A DNA stretch of 64,000 nt. Source: JAAYBQ01 sp035403465. GTDB taxonomy: Bacteria; Spirochaetota; UBA4802; UBA5550. Position 1 is the stretch's first letter. Each line of letters opens with the position of its first letter. Of the stretch, positions 24,829 through 33,537 are shown one piece after another. The stretch is from assembly GCA_035403465.1 (NCBI GenBank), contig DAONFG010000008.1, positions 20,052 through 84,051 on the forward strand, written 5' to 3'. The translations under genes and the position numbers were made by a program. A model generated the notes under the pieces. It saw only the letters and a list, made by a program, of their open reading frames with translations. It did not search any database and had not been told where the DNA came from.

Positions 24829-25482
24829 ATGAAGATAGAATCTCCACAATCATACCAGAATGAAATAATCACCGCTGTCAGAAACGAGAGCGATATTGTT
24901 TTTGTGTCCTACTCCGCCCTTGAAAAGACCGAGGAAAAGATAAAGTTCGCCCTTGCAAAAATCCTGGAAAAGCATAACAGGATAGACCTCTTTACTCCCA
25001 TATATTCCTGTATTAAAGAGCTGATATCAAACGCAACAAAGGCCAATGCGAAAAAAATACTCATGGAGGAGGGTGTAATAAAAAATCCCGACGACACCGA
25101 AGAGGTGGTGCGCAAGGTGCGTTCAATCCTGAACGAGAAGTCCCTGCTTGAATACGGGATAAAGGCAAAACAGCACAAGATGTCCACGAGGATTTACCTG
25201 AAGGTCTTTAAAAAACATCTTTTCATCGAGGTAATCAACAACATCCCCATGACAAAAAAAGATATGGCCAAGGTAAACGACAGGATAAAAAAATCATCAA
25301 GGTATGACAACATCGCGGAATATTTCATGGACAATCCCGACCCCGAAGCTGAGGGCATGGGACTGGGACTTTCAATGGTTGTTGTTCTCCTGAAAAATAT
25401 TAATATCACGCACAGAAACTTTGTTATCACCACTGACGGTACAACAAAAACCTACGCAAAGATGCTTATCCCGCTAAGCTGA
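24829..25482 (+). CDS. GHKL-type ATP-binding protein without dimerisation domain
   Basis: Trimmed to the ATG at 24829, with GGAA about nine bases upstream, the protein has 217 residues. It shows an N box CIKELISNATKANAKK (Glu 64, Asn 68) and a G2 box EGMGLGLSMVVVLL near residue 175, so it carries the histidine-kinase-like ATPase fold. There is no HisKA domain, membrane segment or sensor. Such proteins can act as anti-sigma kinases or partners of response regulators. The longer reading to 24649 covers the hairpin region and is Cys-rich without family support. Confidence 0.7.
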   Translation: MKIESPQSYQNEIITAVRNESDIVFVSYSALEKTEEKIKFALAKILEKHNRIDLFTPIYSCIKELISNATKANAKKILMEEGVIKNPDDTEEVVRKVRSILNEKSLLEYGIKAKQHKMSTRIYLKVFKKHLFIEVINNIPMTKKDMAKVNDRIKKSSRYDNIAEYFMDNPDPEAEGMGLGLSMVVVLLKNINITHRNFVITTDGTTKTYAKMLIPLS

Positions 25483-25489
25483 CACATGC

Positions 25490-27541
25490 CTATCCCAGTT
25501 TTTTCGCACGTCTCTTTTTAAGGGGATACACCCCGTAAGTTGAGTCGATCTCATTCAATGCCTGGGCCCTGTCAGGCACCGCGTAACATATAAATGTATC
25601 AGACTCCTTCACTGTGAAGACTTCAGCATAGCGGATCCTGTCCCCCGTTGCCCTTGACCTTGAGTTCATGTATATAACAAGCTGGGAACCGCCAGTCACG
25701 CCGTCTATCAGCCCCAGGTTTACAAGTATACCCTCTTCTTTAAGTTTCAGGATCCTGCCGCTGTACGGGATAGTATCATAAAGTTTTACCGCGGTTTTCA
25801 TCGAAACAGACCCCAGGTTCTCCCTGCCCTTGCCCGTGACCTCGAATTCGCTTATAATGTATCCCTTGTTCATATCCATGAGCCTGCAGTTCACATTAAG
25901 GTAATCATCAACCTCGTACACGTTGCCGTACACGATAAAGTCTATACCCTCACCGTTGCTGTCCCTGTAATCTTTAAGTTTCCTGATCGACTCAAACAGC
26001 GCGTCCCCGCCAGACCGGAGGTCACCGGCAACAGACTCCCGTTCCCTTAGTCCCACAACGCGCATCCTCCCGAACTGCTGCATAGCGAACGAAATATTAC
26101 GGGCAACAACCCTGCCGGCGTCGGGATGATCCGTAATTCTCCCTGCACTGTCAAAGTTCAGCACCAGGACACGCGGCACATTCCTGGGGGCTACGTCATT
26201 TGCGTATCCCTCGCGGTTATACAGCCTGTCGCGGCGCTTGACTATGGCAAGGTTGAGCGCATCCTGTGTCCTGTAGTCAGGGTACTGCTGCAGCAGGTTT
26301 TTCATTTCATCAATCATAAGTTCATTGTAATCGAGTATGGAATAATAGCTGATCAGCTGCTCCCGGACCTCTTTGTTCTGGGGGTTCAGGAAGAGCGCCC
26401 GCCGCAGGTAGTATATTGCGTTGTCATGGAGGCTCTCCCGTTTATTAAGACGCGAAAGTTCTATATTCTCGTTGCTCAGCATAACCCTTGCAGGGTGGGC
26501 TGACTTGTAGTCATTAAGTATCAGGAAATCCTCGATTTTACCTTTAAGCATGGCGTCCGAGGGGAACCTGACATAGGCCTGGAGCATATATTCAATCGCC
26601 CTGTTCCTGTCACCTGAAAGTTCGTAAGCAAGTGAAAGGCTGTAGATAGTTGACCTGTTGGCCGTTATGGAGACCGCCCTGGACAGGTAATTAACTGCAG
26701 CCGCGCACTTCTCCCTGTATTCGCCGTCATTGAATGAACCGCCGGTTGCCTTTTCGGAATTCATGTTGTCGGCTTCCATGAGGTAGATCATCCCCATGTT
26801 CCTGTTGGCCTCATAGTTGTCAGGGTTAATCGAAAGCGCCCTGTTATACGATTCCCTGGCCTCGTCCATTGACCCGGTATCACCTGTCTTCAGGTAATTC
26901 CTCAGCAATATGTCGCCGTATTTTATATATCCTGCGGGTGCGTCACTCTTTGAGTCAATGGCCTTTTCCACATATTCCCTTGCCTCTTTAAGCCGGCCCT
27001 CGTCGATCTTGATGTCGGCCATGAGCAGCAGTGCCGGGTAATGGTACGGGTTGCTCTTGAAAATATTGGCAGCTTTCCTCTTTGCCCATACTGTCCTGCC
27101 CATCCTGTAATACACGTACGCAAGACCGTACTGCGAGTCCAGGTTATCTCCCGATATCTCATAGGACTTTTCAAAGTAACCTATTGCCTCGGTGAACCTC
27201 CCCGTATCAGTAAGCACCATTCCTATACCGTTAAGCGCATCAACCGATTTTGCGTCCAGCCTGAGAGCGTCAAGAAACATGTCAAGGGCCTTGTCGTAAA
27301 CTCCCAGCGCGTAGTATGATTTACCCGCACCTATCAGCGAGTCTGAATAACGCGCATTGATCCTCAGTGAATTGACGAAACTGAAAATAGCCCTGTCATA
27401 CTCGGTTTTATTGTAAGCGTCCCAGCCCTTTTTATTGAAGGAAATGGCGTTTTCAGCATTGGATACATATAATCCCGGAACAGAAAGAAAAAACAGGAGC
27501 GCAAGAGGAATAATCGCCAGACGGATTTTACTTTTCTTCAA
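25490..27541 (-). CDS. TPR-repeat protein with CsgG/FlgO-like C-terminal domain
   Basis: The protein of about 683 residues starts with a signal or anchor (KKSKIRLAIIPLALLFFLSVPGLYVSNA). About ten TPR-like units follow (GWDAYNKTEYDRAIFSFVNSLRIN, GKSYYALGVYDKALDMFLDALRLD, and so on). The C-terminal region (RVLVLNFDSAGR, ARNISFAMQQFGRMRVVGLRE, IDFIVYGNVYEVDDYLNVNCRLMD) resembles the CsgG/FlgO/LpoB-type domain of periplasmic outer-membrane-linked proteins. I start at the TTG at 27541 (GGAGG seven bases upstream; GTG at 27544 is possible), since a promoter overlaps the longer reading. A scaffold role in envelope or flagellar assembly is inferred. Confidence 0.7.
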   Translation of the reverse strand: MKKSKIRLAIIPLALLFFLSVPGLYVSNAENAISFNKKGWDAYNKTEYDRAIFSFVNSLRINARYSDSLIGAGKSYYALGVYDKALDMFLDALRLDAKSVDALNGIGMVLTDTGRFTEAIGYFEKSYEISGDNLDSQYGLAYVYYRMGRTVWAKRKAANIFKSNPYHYPALLLMADIKIDEGRLKEAREYVEKAIDSKSDAPAGYIKYGDILLRNYLKTGDTGSMDEARESYNRALSINPDNYEANRNMGMIYLMEADNMNSEKATGGSFNDGEYREKCAAAVNYLSRAVSITANRSTIYSLSLAYELSGDRNRAIEYMLQAYVRFPSDAMLKGKIEDFLILNDYKSAHPARVMLSNENIELSRLNKRESLHDNAIYYLRRALFLNPQNKEVREQLISYYSILDYNELMIDEMKNLLQQYPDYRTQDALNLAIVKRRDRLYNREGYANDVAPRNVPRVLVLNFDSAGRITDHPDAGRVVARNISFAMQQFGRMRVVGLRERESVAGDLRSGGDALFESIRKLKDYRDSNGEGIDFIVYGNVYEVDDYLNVNCRLMDMNKGYIISEFEVTGKGRENLGSVSMKTAVKLYDTIPYSGRILKLKEEGILVNLGLIDGVTGGSQLVIYMNSRSRATGDRIRYAEVFTVKESDTFICYAVPDRAQALNEIDSTYGVYPLKKRRAKKLG

Positions 27542-27576
27542 CACGGGGCCTCCGGGCAAGGTTAGTAAGTCATCAA

Positions 27577-27604
27577 ATGATACACCCGGCTTGAAGCAAG
27601 TCAA
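27577..27604 (-). promoter_or_regulatory. Promoter of the TPR/CsgG-like gene
   Basis: Minus-strand TTGACT (27604-27599) and TATCAT (27582-27577) are 16 bp apart. Transcription would begin near 27570, downstream of any start at 27607, which supports the trimmed start. Confidence 0.55.
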
Positions 27605-27630
27605 CAAATATTCTTCAGGTTAAAATCTGT

Positions 27631-27659
27631 TTGACCTGTGACTCTATAAGTTGTATCTG
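27631..27659 (+). promoter_or_regulatory. Promoter of the MBL-fold hydrolase gene
   Basis: TTGACC (27631-27636) and TATCTG (27654-27659) are 17 bp apart, 22 bp before the ATG, with GAGGG as ribosome site. It is back to back with the promoter at 27577-27604. Confidence 0.55.
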
Positions 27660-27680
27660 TTTCATGAGGGCAGTAAATAA

Positions 27681-28346
27681 ATGACTCATAAAATCACATC
27701 CAATGTATGGGCAGCGGGAGGCGATAATTCAGCACCGTCGGATGCCGCTGTCTATCTTGTAAAAACAGGAACGGGCGCTGTCCTCATCGATTCCGGCACA
27801 GGGCGCGGGACTGAAAAAATACTGTCCAATATCAGGGCTGCGGGCGTTGAACCCTCAGACATCGAATACCTGTTTCTGACACACTGCCATTTTGATCACA
27901 CCGGCGGAGCAGCTGGAATTAAGGCGATAACCGGCGCAAAGGTGATCGCACATGAACTTGACGCAGTTTTTATTGAAAGCGCCGACCCGGTAGTAACGGC
28001 CGCGTCATGGTATAACACAAAAATGGAGAGGGTAACTGTCGACATAAAGATTCCAGGTAAAAAATACAGCTTTACTTCGGGCAGTACCGAATTCAAGGTC
28101 TATCACACGCCGGGACACACCCCGGGTTCATGTGTGGCAACAATCCATTCCGACGGCATGCTTGTGCTGTTCGGCCAGGACATACACGGCCCGCTCCATC
28201 CCGACCTGAAGTCAGACAGGAAGGACTACATGGAGTCACTTGCGTTCATTGCATCACTCGATGCAGAGATACTCTGTGAAGGCCACTACGGCGTGATAAC
28301 GGGCAGAAAGAAAGTACGGGAATTCATCGAGTCATTCATACGGTAA
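27681..28346 (+). CDS. Metallo-beta-lactamase-fold hydrolase (glyoxalase II-like)
   Basis: The 221-residue protein carries the dinuclear metal motif THCHFDHTGG (HxHxDH, from residue 68), a further His in YHTPGHTPGS, a later Asp in FGQDIHG and His in CEGHYG. The family hydrolyses thioesters, lactones or persulphides; the substrate is not evident. It is cytoplasmic (no signal) and is followed after 12 bp by the signal-peptidase-like gene. Confidence 0.85.
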   Translation: MTHKITSNVWAAGGDNSAPSDAAVYLVKTGTGAVLIDSGTGRGTEKILSNIRAAGVEPSDIEYLFLTHCHFDHTGGAAGIKAITGAKVIAHELDAVFIESADPVVTAASWYNTKMERVTVDIKIPGKKYSFTSGSTEFKVYHTPGHTPGSCVATIHSDGMLVLFGQDIHGPLHPDLKSDRKDYMESLAFIASLDAEILCEGHYGVITGRKKVREFIESFIR

Positions 28347-28358
28347 AACGGGGAAACA

Positions 28359-29243
28359 GTGAAAAAGAAGATAATAGTATCAGGTGCTGATAAGAGAGTC
28401 AATCCATGGCTTGCCTTCATGCTTTCACTCGCTGTCACAGGGCTCGGCCAGGTCTACCGGGGCAAGGCTGCAAGGGGTACAGCTTTTCTGCTATTCAGGG
28501 TAATTGCGGTGATATCTGTTCCATGCTATTCAGTGCTTAACCCTGAGTCGAATGTTGCTGCCGAAATCGCCGCTGCAATTACCGCTTTCCTTGTTATTAC
28601 GATCCTCAGCCCGGCTGAAGCTCTTGTGTGCGCCCTGCAGTCAGGCGGGAGCATTAAGAAAAAAAAATACAGCAGCGCGGGATACTACATTGTATTTTCA
28701 GCTGTATCCCTGGGCATCACCGCACTCTCCCTGGTCCTCTTCTTTTCATGCTTCTCCTTTTTCAGGTCATCTTCCGCGTTTAATCCTCTTGTCGAACCGG
28801 GCGACATACTGATTGCAAATAAAATCAAACGTGTGTATACACGCGGTGAGTCCGTATTCGACATGAACTACTCGCTGCTCCGGATTATTGCACTCCCCGG
28901 CGAAACGGTGAGTTACAAAAACCGTATCCTGTCAGTAAATGGTGTGGATCTGCACCGCGCGATTTACACTGAAGACGAACTCAACTCGCTTAACCTGACC
29001 GATAACAACGTTACATCAGAATATAACGGTCAGTACAGGTATGCGGTGATTCCCTCAATGGAAAAATTTACAATCACCATGGAAACATCCGGCAGTGAAT
29101 ACTGTGCCGCATCCGATGAAAGAAAAGACGCAGGCAGCTTTACTAAAATTCCGGCAGGGGCAATCGCAGCATCATTCGAAGGTGTACTTATATCACCATC
29201 GAGAAAAATTGTACTGGTCACGCCGCAAATGCGTTCAAGATAA
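28359..29243 (+). CDS. Signal peptidase I-like membrane protein lacking the catalytic lysine
   Basis: The 294-residue protein (GTG start) opens with NPWLAFMLSLAVTGLGQVYRGKAARG, a TM2-like membrane segment, has about four helices to residue 135, and then an S26-type domain: SSSAFNPLVEPGDILIANK at the position of SMxPTLxxGD, and LLRIIALPGETVSYKNRILSVNG at the position of KRVIGLPGDxxxxxxGxxxxNG. The Lys that activates the Ser is Leu (about residue 174), and the Ser box has an insertion. It therefore may be inactive, or use a different base. A regular LepB must lie elsewhere. Confidence 0.7.
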   Translation: MKKKIIVSGADKRVNPWLAFMLSLAVTGLGQVYRGKAARGTAFLLFRVIAVISVPCYSVLNPESNVAAEIAAAITAFLVITILSPAEALVCALQSGGSIKKKKYSSAGYYIVFSAVSLGITALSLVLFFSCFSFFRSSSAFNPLVEPGDILIANKIKRVYTRGESVFDMNYSLLRIIALPGETVSYKNRILSVNGVDLHRAIYTEDELNSLNLTDNNVTSEYNGQYRYAVIPSMEKFTITMETSGSEYCAASDERKDAGSFTKIPAGAIAASFEGVLISPSRKIVLVTPQMRSR

Positions 29244-29344
29244 AGCACTTAAATTTAATTAGAACCCTATTTATTCTTGACTTGGAAGTTCACCTGATTT
29301 ACTGTAAAGATCTGTTTTTAACATCCACAAAATCGGAGGATAAC

Positions 29345-30319
29345 ATGGTATTAATTACCGGTTCAAATTCACTACTGGGAAGAGCCATTGTTGATATATT
29401 CCTGGAACATGGCGAAAAAATCAGATGCTATGACCAGTACAGACCTGAAAAACTTCCGGAAGGTGTTGAATTTATACAGGGTGACCTTTTTTCAGCCAAG
29501 CGTCTGACCGCTGCCTGCAAGAATATTTCAACCATAATTCACCTGCAGGACAAAAGCAGGACCAAAAGCATCAGCCGCGGTAAAATGAAAAAAATCAATA
29601 TAACGGGAACAAAAAACCTGCTCTTCATGGCACGCAAGGCAAAGATCAAAAGAATAATTTTCCTCTCCTCCTATGCCGTTTATGGAAAAACAAAATCATT
29701 CCCGACCAGGGAAGAGGATATAAAAAAACCATATCTCCCTTACGGGAAAGACAAGCTCAAAGCTGAAAAGTTATGCGAAACATTCGCGAAGAAAAACAAG
29801 ATGGATCTTACCATCATGCGGCCTTCAGTAATCACAGGTCCAGAGGTTAAGGATTCAGCAATGCTGATAACCCTGTATATGGCAATGGGCCTGGGCAACG
29901 ACAACATCATGTTCATGTCAGGCGACGGCGACAACAGGTTCCAGCTTCTTGCTCCCCGTGATGCTGCCGAAGCGTTCTACCTTGTATATAAGGCTGGCGA
30001 TAAAACAACAGGTATGGTTTTCAACATCGGGTCTGATAATGTGCTTACACAGATGGAGCAGATCGTTAAAATCAAGGAAGAGAAAAAACTCGATTTTGCA
30101 ATAAAACACCTGACCAGGGTAAAAGCCCTGCTCTACGCTATTGCCTTCAAACCATCAAAGCTGAACTATTTTACCAGGGAACACCGGATGTATATCTTCA
30201 ACAATGTATTCCTTGACTGCCAGAAGCTGAAAGAAGCAACAGGCTGGAAACCCCGGAAAACCAATATGGACATCATATCCGATACGGTTGACTGGTATAA
30301 GAATAAACTCGACAAATAA
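29345..30319 (+). CDS. NAD-dependent epimerase/dehydratase (extended SDR)
   Basis: Trimmed to 29345, where GGAGG lies six bases upstream, the protein of 324 residues starts MVLITGSNSLLGRAIVD, a Rossmann Gly-rich loop (here GSNSLLG instead of GxxGxxG). It has FLSSYAVYGKTKSF and YGKDK, giving the Ser-Tyr-Lys catalytic set (YxxxK). Such enzymes act on nucleotide sugars or sterol-like substrates. A possible promoter TTGACT-17-TACTGT is at 29277-29305. A strong terminator follows. Confidence 0.85.
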   Translation: MVLITGSNSLLGRAIVDIFLEHGEKIRCYDQYRPEKLPEGVEFIQGDLFSAKRLTAACKNISTIIHLQDKSRTKSISRGKMKKINITGTKNLLFMARKAKIKRIIFLSSYAVYGKTKSFPTREEDIKKPYLPYGKDKLKAEKLCETFAKKNKMDLTIMRPSVITGPEVKDSAMLITLYMAMGLGNDNIMFMSGDGDNRFQLLAPRDAAEAFYLVYKAGDKTTGMVFNIGSDNVLTQMEQIVKIKEEKKLDFAIKHLTRVKALLYAIAFKPSKLNYFTREHRMYIFNNVFLDCQKLKEATGWKPRKTNMDIISDTVDWYKNKLDK

Positions 30320-30322
30320 ATT

Positions 30323-30348
30323 AAAAAGCCCCTGAACGGGGCTTTTTT
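30323..30348. terminator. Bidirectional rho-independent terminator
   Basis: AAAAA-GCCCC-TGAAC-GGGGC-TTTTTT sits directly after the epimerase stop and touches the stop of the convergent VWA gene (30347-30349). The A and T runs allow use from both sides. Confidence 0.85.
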
Positions 30349-32029
30349 AATGCAGATGATTTTTTTTATCATCATCACCAATATACTCTATGGAACTGAA
30401 CTTTTCCTTTTCCTCTTTCTTTCCCCTGTTAAACGGGAACGTTACAATACGCAGAACAGCCTGCCCCAGCTTTATAAGAAGCAGAAGGAAAAGCTGGCCC
30501 GCACTCCCCTCGCCGCCGGGCTCGAATGTCAGCGTAAGCTGCGCCTTCTTCATGTCCTGCACCGTCAGTTTCTTATCCTGCCGGCTCATCTGCTTCATCA
30601 GTTTCCGGGCTTCTTTTTTATCCATCTTGAGCGACTTCTTGTTCTCATGGTATTTCCCTGAATGCACCACAAGCATGAAGAGCTCATTGTCCTTCATGAG
30701 TTTTTCTTTTAATGCGGCAATTCTTGCAAGGTATGATTTCAGTTCAGCCTTTTTGTCGTCGGATGCATCATAGAGCATTTTAACGTACTGCCCCAGGAAA
30801 TAAACCTGCTTGAAAATTTTCTCCTTATCGTCAATATGCATGTACCTGAAATCTATGGTTTCAATCTTCTTTATCCAGTGAAAAATATTTTCAAGGTTTT
30901 CATACGAAACATCATAGAGGCTATCTGTTTTAAGGTCGCCAACCTCGATGTAATTTGTGGCTACCTTCCTGAGGTCCTTGAAGATGTTGGATGAGTATTC
31001 AAGCATGATCCTGTAAATACGCTGTTCTGCGTTAGAAAGCGGTTTTTCCAGATCATTTGGATTTTTCATTATCTCTTTTATCTGCTTGATGTTAAGCGTG
31101 GTGGGATCAACTTCAAGGCTCTCACCGGCAAACACCTGTTTCAGGTCGTAAAAATCAGGTTCAGGATTTTCATCACCTATTTTAAGAATATGCAGTTTGA
31201 TTGGTCCGAGCTTTTCCTGCATTTCGAAAGGTTCAATCCTGCTCGCACCGTCTGTTACGATAAGTATCTCCGCCTTGTTCATATCCTTGTTATAATTAAT
31301 GTCGCTTATTGCCTGGTATACGGCCTTCTGTAAATTAGTGCTTATTCCGCCTGTTGTTGAAAAGAGGACCTTTTCAATGAGAAAGGGGTAATCCTCTCTC
31401 TTCTCTATCTTATACAGGGGGCCGGTGGATGTGTCAAAAGACCTGAAGAAAAGCCTTGCGTTACTGTTGAGTTTACGCCTTAAAAATTCCGCCACGATGC
31501 ACTTTGCGTAGAATGACCGCATGCGTATATCCATTGAACGGGATGTATCAAGAAGTATATAGAAAAGCTGTTCGAACTTGTTCGCTTCACGCCCGGATTC
31601 ATTTCTCAGGGTCGATACCGGTTTAAAATGGTCGGCTTCGGATTCATAAAATCTCTGCACCATGAGAGTTTTGGTGAAAAGCTTTGCCGAAAAAATGTCA
31701 TCGTCCTGCGCAAGTTCACGCGGGAGCGCACGCTTGAGGTCGATTATGCTCCTGTATGTCTCGATCTCCATCTTGTTGCCCAGGGGGACAGAACGCTCCA
31801 TCCTGTTCACGGAGATCGTCTTGTCCTTGTCAGGGATAAAGACCTCTTCATCTTTTGAGATATCATCGATGGCATTGAGCGCGTCAGCAGACGTCTTGTC
31901 TGTAAAGAGCTTTCGCGCGATCTCGAATATTAGCATGAACTTCGGGGGAAGAATCACCTGTATATTTTCAAAAAAGCCGAGCGACTCCCAGTATTCGAAA
32001 AAATCATCCCCTTTGGGTGCTTCGATCAT
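30347..32029 (-). CDS. VWA-domain protein, partner of the RavA/MoxR-like ATPase
   Basis: The 560-residue protein has a von Willebrand A domain at about 155-330: MIDAS DTSRSM (residues 161-166), a threonine in STTGGIST, and ILIVTDGASR. A basic helical tail follows. A VWA protein directly behind a MoxR/RavA-type AAA+ ATPase recalls RavA-ViaA and other MoxR-VWA pairs, which act as chaperone-like assembly or metal-insertion machines. GAGG lies eight bases before the ATG, and the ATPase gene ends 10 bp upstream. The membrane-complex target is unknown. Confidence 0.82.
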   Translation of the reverse strand: MIEAPKGDDFFEYWESLGFFENIQVILPPKFMLIFEIARKLFTDKTSADALNAIDDISKDEEVFIPDKDKTISVNRMERSVPLGNKMEIETYRSIIDLKRALPRELAQDDDIFSAKLFTKTLMVQRFYESEADHFKPVSTLRNESGREANKFEQLFYILLDTSRSMDIRMRSFYAKCIVAEFLRRKLNSNARLFFRSFDTSTGPLYKIEKREDYPFLIEKVLFSTTGGISTNLQKAVYQAISDINYNKDMNKAEILIVTDGASRIEPFEMQEKLGPIKLHILKIGDENPEPDFYDLKQVFAGESLEVDPTTLNIKQIKEIMKNPNDLEKPLSNAEQRIYRIMLEYSSNIFKDLRKVATNYIEVGDLKTDSLYDVSYENLENIFHWIKKIETIDFRYMHIDDKEKIFKQVYFLGQYVKMLYDASDDKKAELKSYLARIAALKEKLMKDNELFMLVVHSGKYHENKKSLKMDKKEARKLMKQMSRQDKKLTVQDMKKAQLTLTFEPGGEGSAGQLFLLLLIKLGQAVLRIVTFPFNRGKKEEKEKFSSIEYIGDDDKKNHLH

Positions 32030-32039
32030 GGTGCCAGCC

Positions 32040-33521
32040 TCAGGTAAGTTCCCTGTATTCCTTTAGAATACCGTTCTTCAGCTCATTAACCTCTTCAACC
32101 GATGAGTTGACATCAAACACGCTCTTCTTCAGGGAATCCAGTGTGAACTCCTCATCTTCATCGCGCCTCCTGCCGGTAAAAACCATTTTTATCAGGTTCT
32201 TCAGGCCTTCAAGCATGGATCCCTTTTTCAGTATCTGATCCTTCTTCTCCGGATCATTCTTGATCTCTTCGAATAGTGTTCTGATACCCAGGAGAAACTC
32301 GATCTGGGACAGTGCGCCGTTAGCCTTGAAATGGTTAAGCGTCTTCTGGTACACATCAAGGTAAAGGTCCTTCTCGGACTTGTCCATGCTCTTGACCGAA
32401 ACAAAACTGTTCAGTGTACAGAGAGCAAGATACATGTCGCGCAGGTCATCCATGTTAACTTCAAGCCTGTTGTTCACTAATGCCGAAGCCCTGAGGAAAT
32501 CGCCAAGCTTTGCCTGCTTCCTGGGGCTGATAAAGAAATTCTGTTCGTTCTTGCGCATCTCGCTGACGAACTTGGTTATAAAAACATTCTTGAGGAAGTA
32601 GATATGCCCGGGAACCTTAATCTTGATATCACGGTGATTATTGGTTATTATATCATACAAAAAGAGTATCTGGTTAAAATATATCTTCTTATCCGGCTCA
32701 GCGGGCTTGCCGCGGTTAGTGGTATATGTACCGTCAATAAGGAGCTGGCTGTAGACATTGCTGTCTTCAGGTATGATCGATTTATAGGTAAACCTGTCCA
32801 TTACAGCCTCGGTTACCTCGTTCATCCTCATATAGTTTGCCGTTGCTATTGCCGTGTGTACTGCTGCATCGATCTGCTCAGACCCGTTTACAAATTTCCT
32901 TTCGTTAAGGACCGAAAGCAATGACCTGAGTACCACGTCGCTGGCGTCAAAAAACTCATCCAGGAACACAAGGTTCGCCTCGATTATCGAGCCCTTTATG
33001 TTGTGACGTATTCGGCCGCGCCTGAATTCCTCAATATTATATGGTCCGAAATAGTTGTCGGGCGTCTGGTCCTTACTCGCCTGCGATGAAAAAAGTCTTG
33101 CCCCCTCAAAAATATTAAATATTGAATTGGCAAGAAATGACTTGGCCATACCTGTGCGGCTCAGGAGGAGCATATGCTCACCGGTAAGGATTGCATATAT
33201 CGCCTGCTTTACTATTTCATTCCGGTTTATAACAATTTCGCCGATCCGTCCCATGTGCCAGTTCAGGTATTCGACGATGGTCGCTATATCATATTCACCT
33301 TCAGTGCCCGGCTTAATCAGCTGCGACACAGGTTTTATGATCTGCGGAGTCTTCTTCGCAACTTCGCTGATATCAGCTGCTTCAATAACCTCTGTATGTT
33401 TTTCATCGGAAATTTCAATAAACGTCTCCGGATAATTATCCTGCACCTGTTCATCAAAAACCAGGACATTGTACCCGTCTTTTTCGAAAATCTTCCTGAC
33501 TTCTTCGCGATTACTGATCAT
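32040..33521 (-). CDS. MoxR-type AAA+ ATPase, RavA-like
   Basis: The 493-residue protein has an unusual Walker A, LLSRTGMAKSF (Lys 127), in place of GPPGxGKT, close to the GPPGIAKS form of RavA. It also has EANLVFLDEFFDASD (Walker B, Asp 188/Glu 189), LLSVLNERKFVNG and TAIATANYM (sensor 1). The order YFGPYNIEEFRRGRI...GSIIEANLVFLDE mirrors RavA. An N-terminal extension of about 85 residues and a helical C-terminal region are specific to this protein. It is coupled with the VWA gene after 10 bp. Confidence 0.82.
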   Translation of the reverse strand: MISNREEVRKIFEKDGYNVLVFDEQVQDNYPETFIEISDEKHTEVIEAADISEVAKKTPQIIKPVSQLIKPGTEGEYDIATIVEYLNWHMGRIGEIVINRNEIVKQAIYAILTGEHMLLLSRTGMAKSFLANSIFNIFEGARLFSSQASKDQTPDNYFGPYNIEEFRRGRIRHNIKGSIIEANLVFLDEFFDASDVVLRSLLSVLNERKFVNGSEQIDAAVHTAIATANYMRMNEVTEAVMDRFTYKSIIPEDSNVYSQLLIDGTYTTNRGKPAEPDKKIYFNQILFLYDIITNNHRDIKIKVPGHIYFLKNVFITKFVSEMRKNEQNFFISPRKQAKLGDFLRASALVNNRLEVNMDDLRDMYLALCTLNSFVSVKSMDKSEKDLYLDVYQKTLNHFKANGALSQIEFLLGIRTLFEEIKNDPEKKDQILKKGSMLEGLKNLIKMVFTGRRRDEDEEFTLDSLKKSVFDVNSSVEEVNELKNGILKEYRELT

Positions 33522-33537
33522 AATGCCAGGATCCCCC

